A DNA stretch of 64,000 nt from Pseudomonas sp. GM79 (GCF_000282495.1 NZ_AKJE01000026.1:103193-167192), one strand, 5' to 3'. Positions 38,187 through 47,398 are shown, counted from the stretch's first letter. Notes: a model not told the origin generated them from the letters alone. A program made the numbers and translations.

Positions 38187-38547
38187 ACCTGACTCCTTTT
38201 TTGATCCATTCCTGATCCGCTGGATCATCGCCAAAAGGAGCCTCGCTCCACCAGCTTCCAAATTCTACTTTTGTCGTTTTTGCCTGCGTCTGGGCAAGAC
38301 CGGCTGCGCGTAACAGGACATTTTCGGAAAACCCCGCAGCAATCCCGGCCGCGCCATAATTGAAATTACCGAAAGCTTCATAGACCGGGGACAGTTTTTT
38401 GTAATCCCAAGGGCCGCGATTTCTGACCTGGGTATAGAACCAGGAGTAAATAAATGCGGATCCCTCTTTCAAAATTTTTTTCTTATGGAAGGCAACTGCC
38501 ATGTTTTCCTCCACAGATACGTCTGGGGGCGAAGGTGGAACTATCAC
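38164..38547 (-). CDS. Polymorphic toxin type 44 domain protein
   Basis: 127 residues. From about residue 30 the protein follows the bacterial polymorphic toxin type 44 family: WFYTQVRNRGPWDYK, then FGNFNYGAAGIAAGFSENVLLRAAGLAQ, then PFGDDPADQEWIKKGVRYA. In other bacteria this domain is the C-terminal tip of large secreted toxins (for example Rhs or T6SS-linked proteins). Here it stands almost alone: only about 25 residues precede it, with no delivery domain. Start is GTG 38547, with AGGAG 6 bases upstream, overlapping the stop of a tiny membrane peptide gene. The activity of the type 44 domain is not known to me. It may be a solitary effector delivered by the T6SS parts encoded elsewhere in the window, or a remnant. 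Confidence 0.82.
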   Translation of the reverse strand: MIVPPSPPDVSVEENMAVAFHKKKILKEGSAFIYSWFYTQVRNRGPWDYKKLSPVYEAFGNFNYGAAGIAAGFSENVLLRAAGLAQTQAKTTKVEFGSWWSEAPFGDDPADQEWIKKGVRYARFRNY

Positions 38548-38624
38548 GGGGCACTCCTGTTGCGCGCACGATAAATTGAAGCGCTAAACCCTAGCATCAA
38601 AACGACGACTAAAAACCACCACAT
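38544..38624 (-). CDS. Possible 26-residue membrane peptide upstream of toxin 44
   Basis: A short reading frame (MWWFLVVVLMLGFSASIYRA followed by RNRSAP) forms one hydrophobic helix with a basic tail. Its TGA stop overlaps the GTG start of the toxin in a GTGA junction, a pattern of translational coupling. The frame stays open upstream to 38675 (stop at 38676-38678), with a TTG at 38648 that would give 34 residues, so the true start may be earlier. It could be a real small protein, a coupling leader, or the end of a degraded gene. Confidence 0.45.
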   Translation of the reverse strand: MWWFLVVVLMLGFSASIYRARNRSAP

Positions 38625-38700
38625 GGCTAAATAGGAGTTTTCATACAAGAGCTTAAGCGGCGACAGTCCAGATCGTTAGTTGGGTTCAGGCCCACAGCCT

Positions 38701-40650
38701 TTAGACGCGAAAGGCTTGAACGGCTGTATGCAACCGCCCGCCCAGCACCAACAAATTCTCCCCTTGCTCACGCCCCTCACCAATCCTCAGCAAGTTATCC
38801 CCACCCAATTGATGAATCCGCTCACTGTGATCGCGGATTTCGCTGACAGCGCCGCTCTGCTGGGCGGTGACATCGGCGATGCGCACGGCGGTGTCGGAAA
38901 TGGTCTGGATCGCCCCGACGATTTTATCCAGCGCGCCATCGGCCGCCTGAGCCTGATTGGCCGTGGCTTCGGCGTGTTCGACCTGGGCGCGCATGCCTTC
39001 GACCGATTGCCGCGCGGCGGTTTGCAGGCCGGCGATCAGCGTCTGGATCTCGGCCGTGGCCCCGGCGGTGCGTTGCGCCAATGAGCGAACTTCTTCGGCC
39101 ACTACCGCAAATCCTCGGCCCATTTCTCCTGCGCGGGCCGCTTCGATGGCGGCGTTCAGGGCCAGCAGGTTGGTCTGGTCGGCAATCGAGCGGATCACCG
39201 TCAGCACACCGCCGATGGTCGCCGACTCCTCGGCCAGATGCTCGATCATCTGCGCGTTGCCTTGCACTTCGCCCACCAGCGCATGCAGCCCTGTGAGGCT
39301 CAGGCCGATCACTTTCTGACCGTGTTCCACTGCAAGCCCTGCATGACGACTGGCATCGGCAGCCTGGCTGGCGTCACCGGCGACTTGTTGAATCGTCGCC
39401 TCGAGCTCTCCGAGAGAATCGCGGATCAGCGCGGTGTCGCCGGCCTGATGCTCGGCGCCACTGTGCAGGTCATTGCTCAATTCGGCCAACGTTCGGCTGC
39501 TGCCGGCGACTTGCTCGGCGTTGAGGCGAATGGTGCCGACCAGGTCGACCAGATAGGCGCGCAAGCGATTGAGCGAGGCTTGAATGTCATGCAGTTCGCG
39601 GTTGGTCGCGCCCAGTTGAATGTCGCGGCTGAAGTCACCTTCGGCCCAGGTCGACAGCGCCGGGGCGAGGTTGGTCAGGGTTCGGGCCAGGCGTCGCTGC
39701 AAGGTATCGATGAGCAATGCGATCAGCAGGATCAGCCCGATCATCACCCCTTGCATCAGCCGTACTTCGCTTTGGATCTGCCCGTGTTGGGCGCGAACCA
39801 CCGGTTCCAGCCCGGCGATGGACTGTTGCACGGCGGCGATTTTCAAGTGCGTCGCGGTGCTGAGGTCGGCGCGTTTCTGGATCTGTTCGCGAGTGCGCGC
39901 CAGTTCCGAAGGGTAGCGGGTGAGCAGGCTGTTGAGTTCGCGTTTGAGGCCGACGCCGGCATCTTCGGCGACGGTTTTCTCGGTGTTATCCAACCCCATC
40001 ATCGCGGCGAAATCGTCGGTGTTCGATTCGGTGCTGGCGGTCACGCCAAGTAGCGGTAAGGCGTCCAGTTGCTCGGCTTGAGCACGGATGTTGGCGACCT
40101 CGCGTTCGACATCGGCGGCCAGTTCGCTACGCCCGCTGCTGACCAGTTTGTCCCGGGCCAGAGACAGTTTGCCCAAATGCTGGGACGCAGTGAGCAAAGG
40201 CGTCAGGTACGCCGCATTACCGCTGGCGTATTGGCTGAGTTGATCGAGGCTGGCGCCGAGTTCGCGTTCGGCTTGCAGCAGCAGCGCTTGCGGGTCACCT
40301 GCGAGTTTGCCAGCAGCCAGCAGGTCGGTTTTGCTGAATTCAGTCAGGTTCGACAGACTCGGACGCAAGGTATCAGCCAATGCTGGTGGCAACTCACCAA
40401 GTTCCTTTTGCAAGGCGTCGATGGCCTGGCTGGCGCTGCTCAGGCGCAGGGCATCGCCGCTGGCCAGGTAATCCTCGACGTTGCGTGCCACTTCATTTTG
40501 AAACTGCTGAGACAGTCCCAGATAACGCTCCATCAACAGATAGGGGCGCTCCAGGGCTTTTTGCGACCACCAGAGCGTGGCGCCAAGGGCCACGCACACG
40601 GCGACCAGAAGGAGGGTATTGAGATTGGTCAGCAGCTTCAGGCGCATCAT
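38701..40650 (-). CDS. ctpL: Methyl-accepting chemotaxis protein, CtpL-like
   Basis: 649 residues. N-terminal membrane helix ([21 protein letters not shown]), a large helical periplasmic domain (about 35-300), a second membrane helix ([17 protein letters not shown], about 303-320), a HAMP-like region and the cytoplasmic signalling domain with the hairpin motif [37 protein letters not shown] cut here into its known parts: [29 protein letters not shown]. The position between dsbD and the gcbA-type gene equals that of ctpL (PA4844) of P. aeruginosa, a chemoreceptor linked to phosphate taxis. The symbol rests on this context; the ligand is not readable from sequence. Length is somewhat larger than I remember for CtpL. 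Confidence 0.8.
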   Translation of the reverse strand: MMRLKLLTNLNTLLLVAVCVALGATLWWSQKALERPYLLMERYLGLSQQFQNEVARNVEDYLASGDALRLSSASQAIDALQKELGELPPALADTLRPSLSNLTEFSKTDLLAAGKLAGDPQALLLQAERELGASLDQLSQYASGNAAYLTPLLTASQHLGKLSLARDKLVSSGRSELAADVEREVANIRAQAEQLDALPLLGVTASTESNTDDFAAMMGLDNTEKTVAEDAGVGLKRELNSLLTRYPSELARTREQIQKRADLSTATHLKIAAVQQSIAGLEPVVRAQHGQIQSEVRLMQGVMIGLILLIALLIDTLQRRLARTLTNLAPALSTWAEGDFSRDIQLGATNRELHDIQASLNRLRAYLVDLVGTIRLNAEQVAGSSRTLAELSNDLHSGAEHQAGDTALIRDSLGELEATIQQVAGDASQAADASRHAGLAVEHGQKVIGLSLTGLHALVGEVQGNAQMIEHLAEESATIGGVLTVIRSIADQTNLLALNAAIEAARAGEMGRGFAVVAEEVRSLAQRTAGATAEIQTLIAGLQTAARQSVEGMRAQVEHAEATANQAQAADGALDKIVGAIQTISDTAVRIADVTAQQSGAVSEIRDHSERIHQLGGDNLLRIGEGREQGENLLVLGGRLHTAVQAFRV

Positions 40651-40698
40651 GGTCTACCAACGGCAGAATGGTAAGTGCCTGAAGTTATTGCGTTTCTG

Positions 40699-42369
40699 TT
40701 ACAGAGTTATGACAGAATGGGTCGATTCCGATGAAAAAGTGGCACTTTGCTTTGATTCTCGCGCGGCTTGTACGCGGTTCCGTCCGGCGTTCTTCGCGCG
40801 GTACAGCGCCTCGTCGGCCTGGCTGGCCATCAGCAGGCTGTCAGAGTCTTCGCGCAATTCGACGACGCCGGCGCTGAAGGTGCACCAGAGGTCCTGCGGC
40901 TGAGCGGGGTAGTGAATTTCGGCAAAGCGCTGACGGATTTCATCGAGCACCTTGTAGGCCGATTCGATATCAGTGTCTGGCATGACGATGGCGAACTCTT
41001 CACCGCCGTAACGGCCGATGAAGTCGGTCTTGCGCAACCGCTGCTTGAGGAACAGCGCCAGGCTCTTGATCACCCGGTCGCCCATGGGATGGCCGTGACT
41101 GTCGTTGACCCGTTTGAAGTGGTCAATGTCGAGCATCGCAAAGCTCAGCGGCTTGCTTTCGCGACGGGCGCGGAATGAACAGTCTTCGAGCAATTGCAGA
41201 ATGTGGGTGTGGTTGTACAAACCGGTCAGGCTGTCACGCACCATCCGCGCTTTCAGATTGCGCGCCCGCGCCGCGCGGTTGCGCACGGTGGTGATCAGGT
41301 GTCGTGGCTTGATCGGTTTGGTCAGGAAGTCGTCGCCGCCCTCGCTCATGGCGTCGAGCTGTTTGTCCAGATCGTCTTCGGCTGACAGATAAATGATCGG
41401 CACGCTGACATAGCGGTCGTTATGCCGGATCACCTTGGCCAGTTCAGTACCGGTGCAGGCCGGCATGTACATGTCGAGGATGATCAGGTCCGGCTGGAAA
41501 TCCGCCAGTTCGGCCATGGCCTGGATCGGCTCGATCAGAGTCCGCGTGACGATCCCGGCGCTATTGAGCAGGCGTTCGGTGTGCAAGGCCTGGGCGCGGG
41601 AGTCGTCGATGATCAGTACTTTATAAGGTTCGTACTGGGCGACGCAGGTCAGGACTTCGATCTTTTCCAGCAGGCTCGAGGCTTCGAGGGTGCCGGTGAG
41701 AAACTCCTGGCCGCCGGCACGCACGGCGGCGAGGCGGGTCGGGGTATCGGTTTCGTGCAGGCTGAAAAACAACAGCGGCAAGGGCTGATCGAGACCTTCC
41801 TGGGCTTCGGCCGCCAGTTTCAGGCCGATGCCGGCGCCACTGAAGTCGACGTCCATGACAATCGCCGCCGGCAACCGCTCGACCATCGAGGAGCGGAACG
41901 CGGCGACACTGTCGAGGTACTGAGCGCTGAGCCCGAAGAATTCTAGTTGTTTGGCCAGCCGTTCGGCCCGGTCGTGATCTTGCAGCATCACGTAGATCGG
42001 CTTGCGCAGCGGCGGCAGAAAGGTTTGTTCGAGCTGATCGCCATGACGCAGGCCGGTGCGGGACAGGCGCTGCATCAGACGATTGAGGTCAGTGATCAGT
42101 CCGCTGCTCAGGCGTCCGCGGTTGGCGTCCACCGCTTCCAGCGACTGGCCGATGTGGCGTGCCAGCTGGGTATGTTCCGGTTGTTCGAAACGTTCGGCAA
42201 AACGCAGCAGGCGCAGATTGGCTTCGCTCAACTCCGACAAGTCGGTGGTGGACCATTCGTTGCGCTGCAGGCGTTGCCATATCTCAAGAATCTGACGTGC
42301 CTGATGAATTACCCGCTGGGCAAAGTGGTGCTTGAGGCGCTCACGGCTGGGGTCTTCTGGCTCGGTCAT
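40699..42369 (-). CDS. gcbA: Response-regulator diguanylate cyclase, GcbA type
   Basis: 556 residues. Order: N-terminal Hpt-like helical part (1-115), a degenerate receiver (about 125-245), a second receiver with intact acidic pocket (KVLIIDDSRAQA, LIILDMYMPACTG, TKPIKP; about 250-370) and a GGDEF domain (about 385-545). The active site reads GGEEF at 455-459 and the inhibitory RxxD site (RKTD, 446-449) is present, so cyclic di-GMP synthesis with product inhibition is expected. Neighbour and layout match GcbA (PA4843; the P. fluorescens homologue promotes early surface attachment). Divergent from the DUF2515 gene across 326 bases. Confidence 0.88.
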   Translation of the reverse strand: MTEPEDPSRERLKHHFAQRVIHQARQILEIWQRLQRNEWSTTDLSELSEANLRLLRFAERFEQPEHTQLARHIGQSLEAVDANRGRLSSGLITDLNRLMQRLSRTGLRHGDQLEQTFLPPLRKPIYVMLQDHDRAERLAKQLEFFGLSAQYLDSVAAFRSSMVERLPAAIVMDVDFSGAGIGLKLAAEAQEGLDQPLPLLFFSLHETDTPTRLAAVRAGGQEFLTGTLEASSLLEKIEVLTCVAQYEPYKVLIIDDSRAQALHTERLLNSAGIVTRTLIEPIQAMAELADFQPDLIILDMYMPACTGTELAKVIRHNDRYVSVPIIYLSAEDDLDKQLDAMSEGGDDFLTKPIKPRHLITTVRNRAARARNLKARMVRDSLTGLYNHTHILQLLEDCSFRARRESKPLSFAMLDIDHFKRVNDSHGHPMGDRVIKSLALFLKQRLRKTDFIGRYGGEEFAIVMPDTDIESAYKVLDEIRQRFAEIHYPAQPQDLWCTFSAGVVELREDSDSLLMASQADEALYRAKNAGRNRVQAARESKQSATFSSESTHSVITL

Positions 42370-42695
42370 ATCCTGACTACTAGTTAGGGTGCATGCTGAG
42401 ATCGACTGGTGGCTCTATGCTAGCACCTCTTTTCGATTGCATGAGTGTCGTAGGTCAATAATCTGCAAAGCGACGTTATTCAGTTTCTGACCCGTGAGTC
42501 TCGGCCAGGACGTCAATGGCCGATAGAGCCTGATGAATCAGGTGTTTGAGGACATCTCCTGGTCATTTCAAGGCAACTTCCCATGTCTCGGCGAGCCTCG
42601 TCTGTCAGGTGTTTCTGATTTTTCGGCCAAACGATCCGGTCGGGAATTGCGGCTGATAGGGTTCAGGGATTCCCTTAGTCGCTCGTCCGCAAACC
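42370..42695. other. Gap between gcbA and the Hcp operon
   Basis: 326 bases between two divergent genes. It must hold promoters for both. No clear promoter, hairpin or RNA gene was recognised, and the short open frame inside it does not look like protein. Confidence 0.5.
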
Positions 42696-43847
42696 ATGAC
42701 CCAGTGTTTCAAACAACGCCCCATAGACGATCAGCGCCTGAACCAAAACAGCACGCCCGTTGCTGACTGTGAATGCAAAGAAGTGCGGCTTTATGGCAGC
42801 AAGACCCTCGTTACGGACGTGCCGATCCTGACTTGCTCTGGCCTATGGCGCATCTACCAGCGCGAGGCCGAAGACATCATCGCTCCTGATGGCATCTTGA
42901 TCGTTGACCCAGTGGAGCGGAATCGAGCGATCAATGCTGCGTATGCCCGACTGTGGTTACACGACTCGCGGTTTCAGTGGGCTGGGCTAGCGGCTTTTGC
43001 CTCTAAGCAGGTCGGCTGTGGACTTTTGCATGCGGCGCACAGTGTGGCGCGAATCCGTGATGAGCGGGAAACCAGGCAGCGATTACGAGATAGCCGCCGA
43101 GAGTTCGGATTGTTGCGGCTTGATCGAATGGCGGAACAGGCAGAAGCCTTGCGTGACTATAAGGAAGCAGACTCGCGCAATCCTGTTCCCTCTGTTGACC
43201 TGCATTTAACGGGGGAGGACTTGTCTGTGGTGCAGCAGCAGTTTCGATATGTGCAGGAGATGATGGCATTGGGTAACACCACGCTGTTTCTGGATATTTT
43301 TCCTCTACATGTGTTTTACGCGAAGCGAGGCCTCAAGGAATTGAAAACGTGCCTGAAGGCGCGGGTTGGGATTTTTGGCCATCCGGAATTTCCGATGATT
43401 TGGCCAGTAGGGCAGGAAAAGCTCCAATTCGGGTTGCAACAAGACGAAATCTTGAAAGCTTTCGACGCGATTGAAGCAGGCGATGTGGCATTGAGCGTGG
43501 AGTATCTGGCAGAGCATGAACAACGAAATATTTTGCAGCCAACTATTTATGAGGACTCGCATCTCGCCGCTTTGCTGCAGGGCAATCATGCGTCTTTTGT
43601 TACGGGTTTCCCTTCAGGCGTAGCCCAAGCAATCGAGCTGACACTTACCAGTCAATGTCAGCGACTTGATGATGGGCGCACTATTGGTTTTGGCAATAAT
43701 CCTCTGGCCAACCTCTCCGATGTTGAACAGCGCATGGTATTTGTACTCAGGGCTGCCGAACGTTTTAATGATCTGTTGCGCGACGACAACCGTTCTGCTC
43801 TAGAACAGTCGATCCGGGAAATCGCGACTGGTGGTGCACCTCCATGA
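42696..43847 (+). CDS. DUF2515 family protein, first gene of the Hcp operon
   Basis: 383 residues, cytoplasmic-looking, mainly helical. Segments such as LTCSGLWRIYQREAEDIIAPDG, VDPVERNRAINAAYARLWL, FQWAGLAAFASKQVGCGLLHAAH and GNTTLFLDIFPLHVFY belong to the DUF2515 family as found near type VI secretion genes in Pseudomonas. No catalytic motif is obvious. Start ATG 42696 has no strong ribosome site; the N-terminal 30 residues may be overextended. Stop overlaps the next gene in ATGA. Position ahead of a small membrane protein and an Hcp suggests a T6SS cargo or cargo helper; role unproven. Confidence 0.78.
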   Translation: MTQCFKQRPIDDQRLNQNSTPVADCECKEVRLYGSKTLVTDVPILTCSGLWRIYQREAEDIIAPDGILIVDPVERNRAINAAYARLWLHDSRFQWAGLAAFASKQVGCGLLHAAHSVARIRDERETRQRLRDSRREFGLLRLDRMAEQAEALRDYKEADSRNPVPSVDLHLTGEDLSVVQQQFRYVQEMMALGNTTLFLDIFPLHVFYAKRGLKELKTCLKARVGIFGHPEFPMIWPVGQEKLQFGLQQDEILKAFDAIEAGDVALSVEYLAEHEQRNILQPTIYEDSHLAALLQGNHASFVTGFPSGVAQAIELTLTSQCQRLDDGRTIGFGNNPLANLSDVEQRMVFVLRAAERFNDLLRDDNRSALEQSIREIATGGAPP

Positions 43848-44554
43848 GTTTCCGACGATGGATCGATGGTTGGCGCTTCATACTGCTGATGGTGCTGGCG
43901 GTGACGTTACTGCGCTGGTGGATTGACTCTACGCTGGACGACTTCGAAGTCTCACTGAATATCAATGAGCCTTGGGAGGATATGCTTCAGCGTTCAAACG
44001 CTGCCATCGGCCCCATACCATCGGGAAAGGTATGGTCCAACAAATCCAGATCCGGCGTATGCCTGCGTTTCAACGACCCTGATTATGGTTTTGTCACGCC
44101 ACTGGCCCGCTATTTCACAATCACGTCCAAAAACGGACGGGTTGGAAGAGTGCGTTTATCCCCACAAATCGAGCCACTACCGCTTGATGACGCTCTTAAA
44201 GTCGTACTGGGCTTGCATGATCAATGGCGCGAGAAAGGCTGGGTTGCGGCGAAAGTTCTTGATGATCCTGTGATAGCCGATACGCCTGAATGGCGAGCTT
44301 GGCTTCGGGATGGCACAGGGTATGCGATGTCTTTCTGGTTGGCTGGTGATAAGTATCAGCTAAAGCTGGACCTTGAACCGTCCAATCGTTCTCGTCATCG
44401 AACTGACCAGCGCTATTTGATCTTCGTCACCCTTGCTGAACCCTGGTTACCTTTTGAAAACGCCGAGCATGCACGGATTCAAGACCATCCGATCACTTCC
44501 TTATTTCCATCCAAATCTGACGGAGCCCCACCATGCCAACTCCCGCCTTCATGA
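43844..44554 (+). CDS. Membrane-anchored protein in the Hcp operon
   Basis: 236 residues, family not recognised. One N-terminal membrane helix (FILLMVLAVTLLRWWI, about 12-28) followed by a periplasmic domain of about 200 residues. Start overlaps the DUF2515 stop (ATGA) and the end overlaps hcp by 22 bases, so it is firmly part of the operon. The pair DUF2515 plus anchored periplasmic protein resembles an effector-immunity couple, with the toxin acting in the periplasm, but this is inference from layout alone. Confidence 0.72.
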   Translation: MSFRRWIDGWRFILLMVLAVTLLRWWIDSTLDDFEVSLNINEPWEDMLQRSNAAIGPIPSGKVWSNKSRSGVCLRFNDPDYGFVTPLARYFTITSKNGRVGRVRLSPQIEPLPLDDALKVVLGLHDQWREKGWVAAKVLDDPVIADTPEWRAWLRDGTGYAMSFWLAGDKYQLKLDLEPSNRSRHRTDQRYLIFVTLAEPWLPFENAEHARIQDHPITSLFPSKSDGAPPCQLPPS

Positions 44555-45033
44555 CCCTCCAAGGTGAAAGACAAGGCCTGATCAGCGCAGGCTCCTTCAC
44601 CGAAGCATCAGTGGGCAACGTCTATCAGTTGGGCCGCGAGGACCAGATCATGATTCAGGCCCTGAGCCACGGCATTTTCGTGCCCAAAGGGGCGGGCGCG
44701 GGGCGCCGGATGCACAAACCCTTGGTCATCACCAAGGCAATCGACAAAGCTTCGCCGCTGATTAACATCGCTCTGTGTTCAGGAGAACTGCTCAGCAAGT
44801 GCCGTGTCGAGTGGTATCGCACCTCGGCTCACGGAACGCAGGAGCACTTCTACACCATGGAGCTTGAAGATGCGGTGATCATCGGGGCCGAAGTGCTGAT
44901 GCCGCATTGTCAGGACCCCGGCACCGCTCACCTGACTCAACTGGAAAAGGTCCACTTCAGCTATCGGCGGATCTATTGGCGGCATGAGATCAGCCGGACC
45001 ATGGGCTCCGATGAATGGTCCGCCGAGGAGTAG
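44533..45033 (+). CDS. hcp: Hcp family type VI secretion protein
   Basis: 166 residues, the typical size of an Hcp2-like protein. Hcp forms hexameric rings stacked into the inner tube of the type VI secretion system and can carry small effectors in its lumen. Seen: AFMTLQGERQGLISAGSFT at the N-terminus, HGIFVPKGAGAGRRMHKPLVITKAIDKASPLI (family core, shown in part), and YRRIYWRHE near the C-terminus. Start ATG 44533 has GGAG 7 bases upstream. No core T6SS genes (sheath, baseplate, membrane complex) are in the window, so this is an orphan hcp working with a system elsewhere. Confidence 0.92.
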   Translation: MPTPAFMTLQGERQGLISAGSFTEASVGNVYQLGREDQIMIQALSHGIFVPKGAGAGRRMHKPLVITKAIDKASPLINIALCSGELLSKCRVEWYRTSAHGTQEHFYTMELEDAVIIGAEVLMPHCQDPGTAHLTQLEKVHFSYRRIYWRHEISRTMGSDEWSAEE

Positions 45034-45035
45034 AT

Positions 45036-45512
45036 ATGAGGCTGGTCAATGAAATTTATCTGTCCACGTGGGAGCGTCAACATGCTTATTCCAGCGAGCA
45101 AGCACTGGATCACATGCGCCAGGCGCTGCTCGATCGGCAATCCATCGACGGCCTCGACGAATTGCGTGCGGGCCTGCTGATCAATATCGACAGCGAGGTG
45201 CTGGAGCAGGTCGAGCGTGGCGAGTGGTGGTTGATTCGGTCGGAGGCTGACTTTGGCGACTGGGTGATGCCGGCGCGTACACTCGATCAGAGGGTTATCG
45301 AGTTGATGAAAAATCCGCCGGTTCAACCCTCGCGATCGCCAAGAATCTTTCGCCTCGTTGACAGTGTAACGGCCGAGCCGCTGGCGCAGTTGTCGTACCT
45401 CGCAACGGTGGATGGGCAGTCGGTGCAGCGCCGAACCGATGGCGAGGGTATCGCCCATCTTTTTGCGCCGGCCGGGGTGCAGCAGATCTCAATGAAGGTT
45501 ATCGGCGTTTAG
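45036..45512 (+). CDS. Unrecognised 158-residue protein behind hcp
   Basis: Function not recognised. The N-terminal 100 residues are helical (EIYLSTWERQHAYSSEQALDH), the C-terminal part (FRLVDSVTAEPLAQLSYL, then a glycine-bearing turn TDGEGIAHLFAP) looks like the short beta-sandwich or transthyretin-like tails seen in T6SS cargo and PAAR extensions. Start ATG 45036 comes two bases after the hcp stop, with GAGGAG as ribosome site inside the end of hcp, so it is coupled to Hcp. It may be an Hcp-carried effector or an adaptor. Confidence 0.7.
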   Translation: MRLVNEIYLSTWERQHAYSSEQALDHMRQALLDRQSIDGLDELRAGLLINIDSEVLEQVERGEWWLIRSEADFGDWVMPARTLDQRVIELMKNPPVQPSRSPRIFRLVDSVTAEPLAQLSYLATVDGQSVQRRTDGEGIAHLFAPAGVQQISMKVIGV

Positions 45513-45666
45513 CGCTGGCATGGATACTTGAGCTTAGTTGGCAACGGCCGTCGCAGGTTCGGGCAATAATTTTCCGGATAGACCTAACGGCAGGTGCCGG
45601 TCAAAGGCACGTTGTTGTATGGTTGTGGTCGAACCGATGAACTCAAGTGATTGAAAGGATACCGCC

Positions 45667-46734
45667 ATGCTGGACTGGAAGAACCGCACAGGCAGCGCGC
45701 CTGAGCGTGCCGCTGAACCGAAATCGGCCACCCGCAGTTATCTTGGCGGCCTGTTGTTCAGCCGGGCGCTGGCTACACTGATTGTTCTTTACCTGTTGGT
45801 GGCGATCGCGCTGGGCTGGTACTGGAGCCAGGAGCCGGCGCTGTTCCCGGTTCAGCAGAATGCCCAAGTGGCGGCCGAGAAAGAAGGCAAACAGATGGTG
45901 GTCGGGTACACCACGGTGGAAACCCTCAAGACCGTTGCCGGTACTTTGCTGACCAAACCGGGCGGTTATATTTCCAACGACCGTTTTCCGCCGGGCCTGT
46001 GGATGGACAACATGCCGAGTTGGGAATATGGCGTGCTGGTCCAGGTCCGCGACCTGAGTCGTGCGCTGCGTAAAGACTTCGCCCGTTCCCAGTCGCAGTC
46101 CGCTGAAGACGCCGACCTGGCCAAGGCCGAGCCGCGTTTCAACTTCGACAACAAGAGCTGGGTGCTGCCCTCCAGTGAATCGGAATACCTGGAAGGCATC
46201 AACTCCCTGAGCCGTTATCAGGCACGTCTATCGGGGCCTGACCAGAAAAGTGCGCTGTTCTATGCCCGCGCCGACAACCTGAACAACTGGCTGGGTGATG
46301 TGGGAACCCGTCTGGGCTCGCTGTCGCAACGGCTGTCGGCCAGTGTTGGCCGGGTCAAGCTCAACACCGCACTGAAGACTGAAGTCCCGGCGCTCGGTCA
46401 GGTGCCGCAGGTTGACGAAGAAGTCGTCGAGACCCCGTGGCTGCAGATCGATAACGTGTTCTACGAAGCCCGCGGTCAGGCCTGGGCGTTGTCCCACCTG
46501 CTGCGTGCCATCGAAGTCGATTTCGCCGATGTGCTGGCGAAGAAGAACGCCACGGTCAGCGTGCGCCAGATCATTCGTGAGCTGGAAGCTTCGCAAGAGC
46601 CGGTCTGGAGTCCGATGATCCTCAACGGCAGCGGCTTTGGTGTGCTGGCCAACCACTCGCTGGTCATGGCCAATTACATCTCCCGGGCCAACGCCGCGGT
46701 GATCGATTTGCGTCAACTGCTCAATCAGGGCTGA
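45667..46734 (+). CDS. DUF2333 family inner-membrane protein
   Basis: 355 residues. One membrane helix near the N-terminus (ALATLIVLYLLVAIALGWYW, about 33-52), then a periplasmic helical domain with the family segments TVETLKTVAGTLLTKPGGYISND and PPGLWMDNMPSWEYG. DUF2333 is conserved in gamma-proteobacteria without a known function. The stop is 3 bases before the Nudix gene, so they form an operon; the same pair lies between gcbA and the SUI1 gene in PAO1. Start ATG 45667 has a GGATA-type site. Confidence 0.88.
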   Translation: MLDWKNRTGSAPERAAEPKSATRSYLGGLLFSRALATLIVLYLLVAIALGWYWSQEPALFPVQQNAQVAAEKEGKQMVVGYTTVETLKTVAGTLLTKPGGYISNDRFPPGLWMDNMPSWEYGVLVQVRDLSRALRKDFARSQSQSAEDADLAKAEPRFNFDNKSWVLPSSESEYLEGINSLSRYQARLSGPDQKSALFYARADNLNNWLGDVGTRLGSLSQRLSASVGRVKLNTALKTEVPALGQVPQVDEEVVETPWLQIDNVFYEARGQAWALSHLLRAIEVDFADVLAKKNATVSVRQIIRELEASQEPVWSPMILNGSGFGVLANHSLVMANYISRANAAVIDLRQLLNQG

Positions 46735-46737
46735 GTC

Positions 46738-47307
46738 ATGGTTGATAACTCCTTCGATGGCATGCGGGAGGCCGCTCATCGCGCGGCCTCCGATGCCGAA
46801 CAGATCGCCTGGGTCGACGAGCAGGACAACCTGCTCGGCGCCCTGGTGCGCTCCGAGTTGCGCGAACGCGAGCTGATCGGGCGTGGCACCTACATCATGC
46901 TGTTCAATTCCGCCGGTGAGTTGTGCGTACACCGGCGCACATTGAGCAAAGCGATCTACCCCGGTTACTGGGACGTGGCGGCCGGCGGCATGGTGTTGGC
47001 CACCGAGACTTACGCCGAATCGGCGGCCCGTGAGCTGGAAGAGGAATTGGGCGTGAGCGGGGTGGAACTGACCGCCCATGATCACTTTTTCTTTGAGGAC
47101 ACCGGCAACCGACTCTGGTGTTCGGCGTTTTCGGCAGTGTGGGACGGCCCGTTGATCCTGCAGCCGGAAGAGGTGCTGGAAGCGCGCTTCATCCCGATCG
47201 ATCAGGTCCTGCTGGAAATCACGCAGAAGCCTTATTGCCCGGACTCCCTGGCAGCTTTACAGCGTTATCTGAAAGCCCGACAAATCGACGTCGCAAAGAA
47301 GGTATAA
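46738..47307 (+). CDS. Nudix hydrolase
   Basis: 189 residues. Contains a complete Nudix box (GMVLATETYAESAARELEEE then LGV; pattern G-x5-E-x7-RE-U-xEE-x-GU) around residues 82-104, so it should hydrolyse a nucleoside diphosphate linked to some other group with a divalent metal. The N-terminal DEQDNLLGAL and the RGTYIMLFN segment resemble the YfcD-like subfamily. Substrate cannot be read from sequence. Follows the DUF2333 gene by 3 bases, ends before a strong terminator. Confidence 0.9.
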   Translation: MVDNSFDGMREAAHRAASDAEQIAWVDEQDNLLGALVRSELRERELIGRGTYIMLFNSAGELCVHRRTLSKAIYPGYWDVAAGGMVLATETYAESAARELEEELGVSGVELTAHDHFFFEDTGNRLWCSAFSAVWDGPLILQPEEVLEARFIPIDQVLLEITQKPYCPDSLAALQRYLKARQIDVAKKV

Positions 47308-47313
47308 ATTGGC

Positions 47314-47343
47314 GCCGATTGGCTCTTAGCAAGTCGGCTTTTT
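47314..47343 (+). terminator. Terminator after the Nudix gene
   Basis: GCCGATT pairs with AGTCGGC (one G-T pair) across an 11-base loop, followed by a run of five T, 7 bases past the stop. Confidence 0.75.
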
Positions 47344-47398
47344 GCCGTTACACTGCGCGACCTTTTCAAGCTGAACCGGTAATGCTTGTTGTAGGAAT

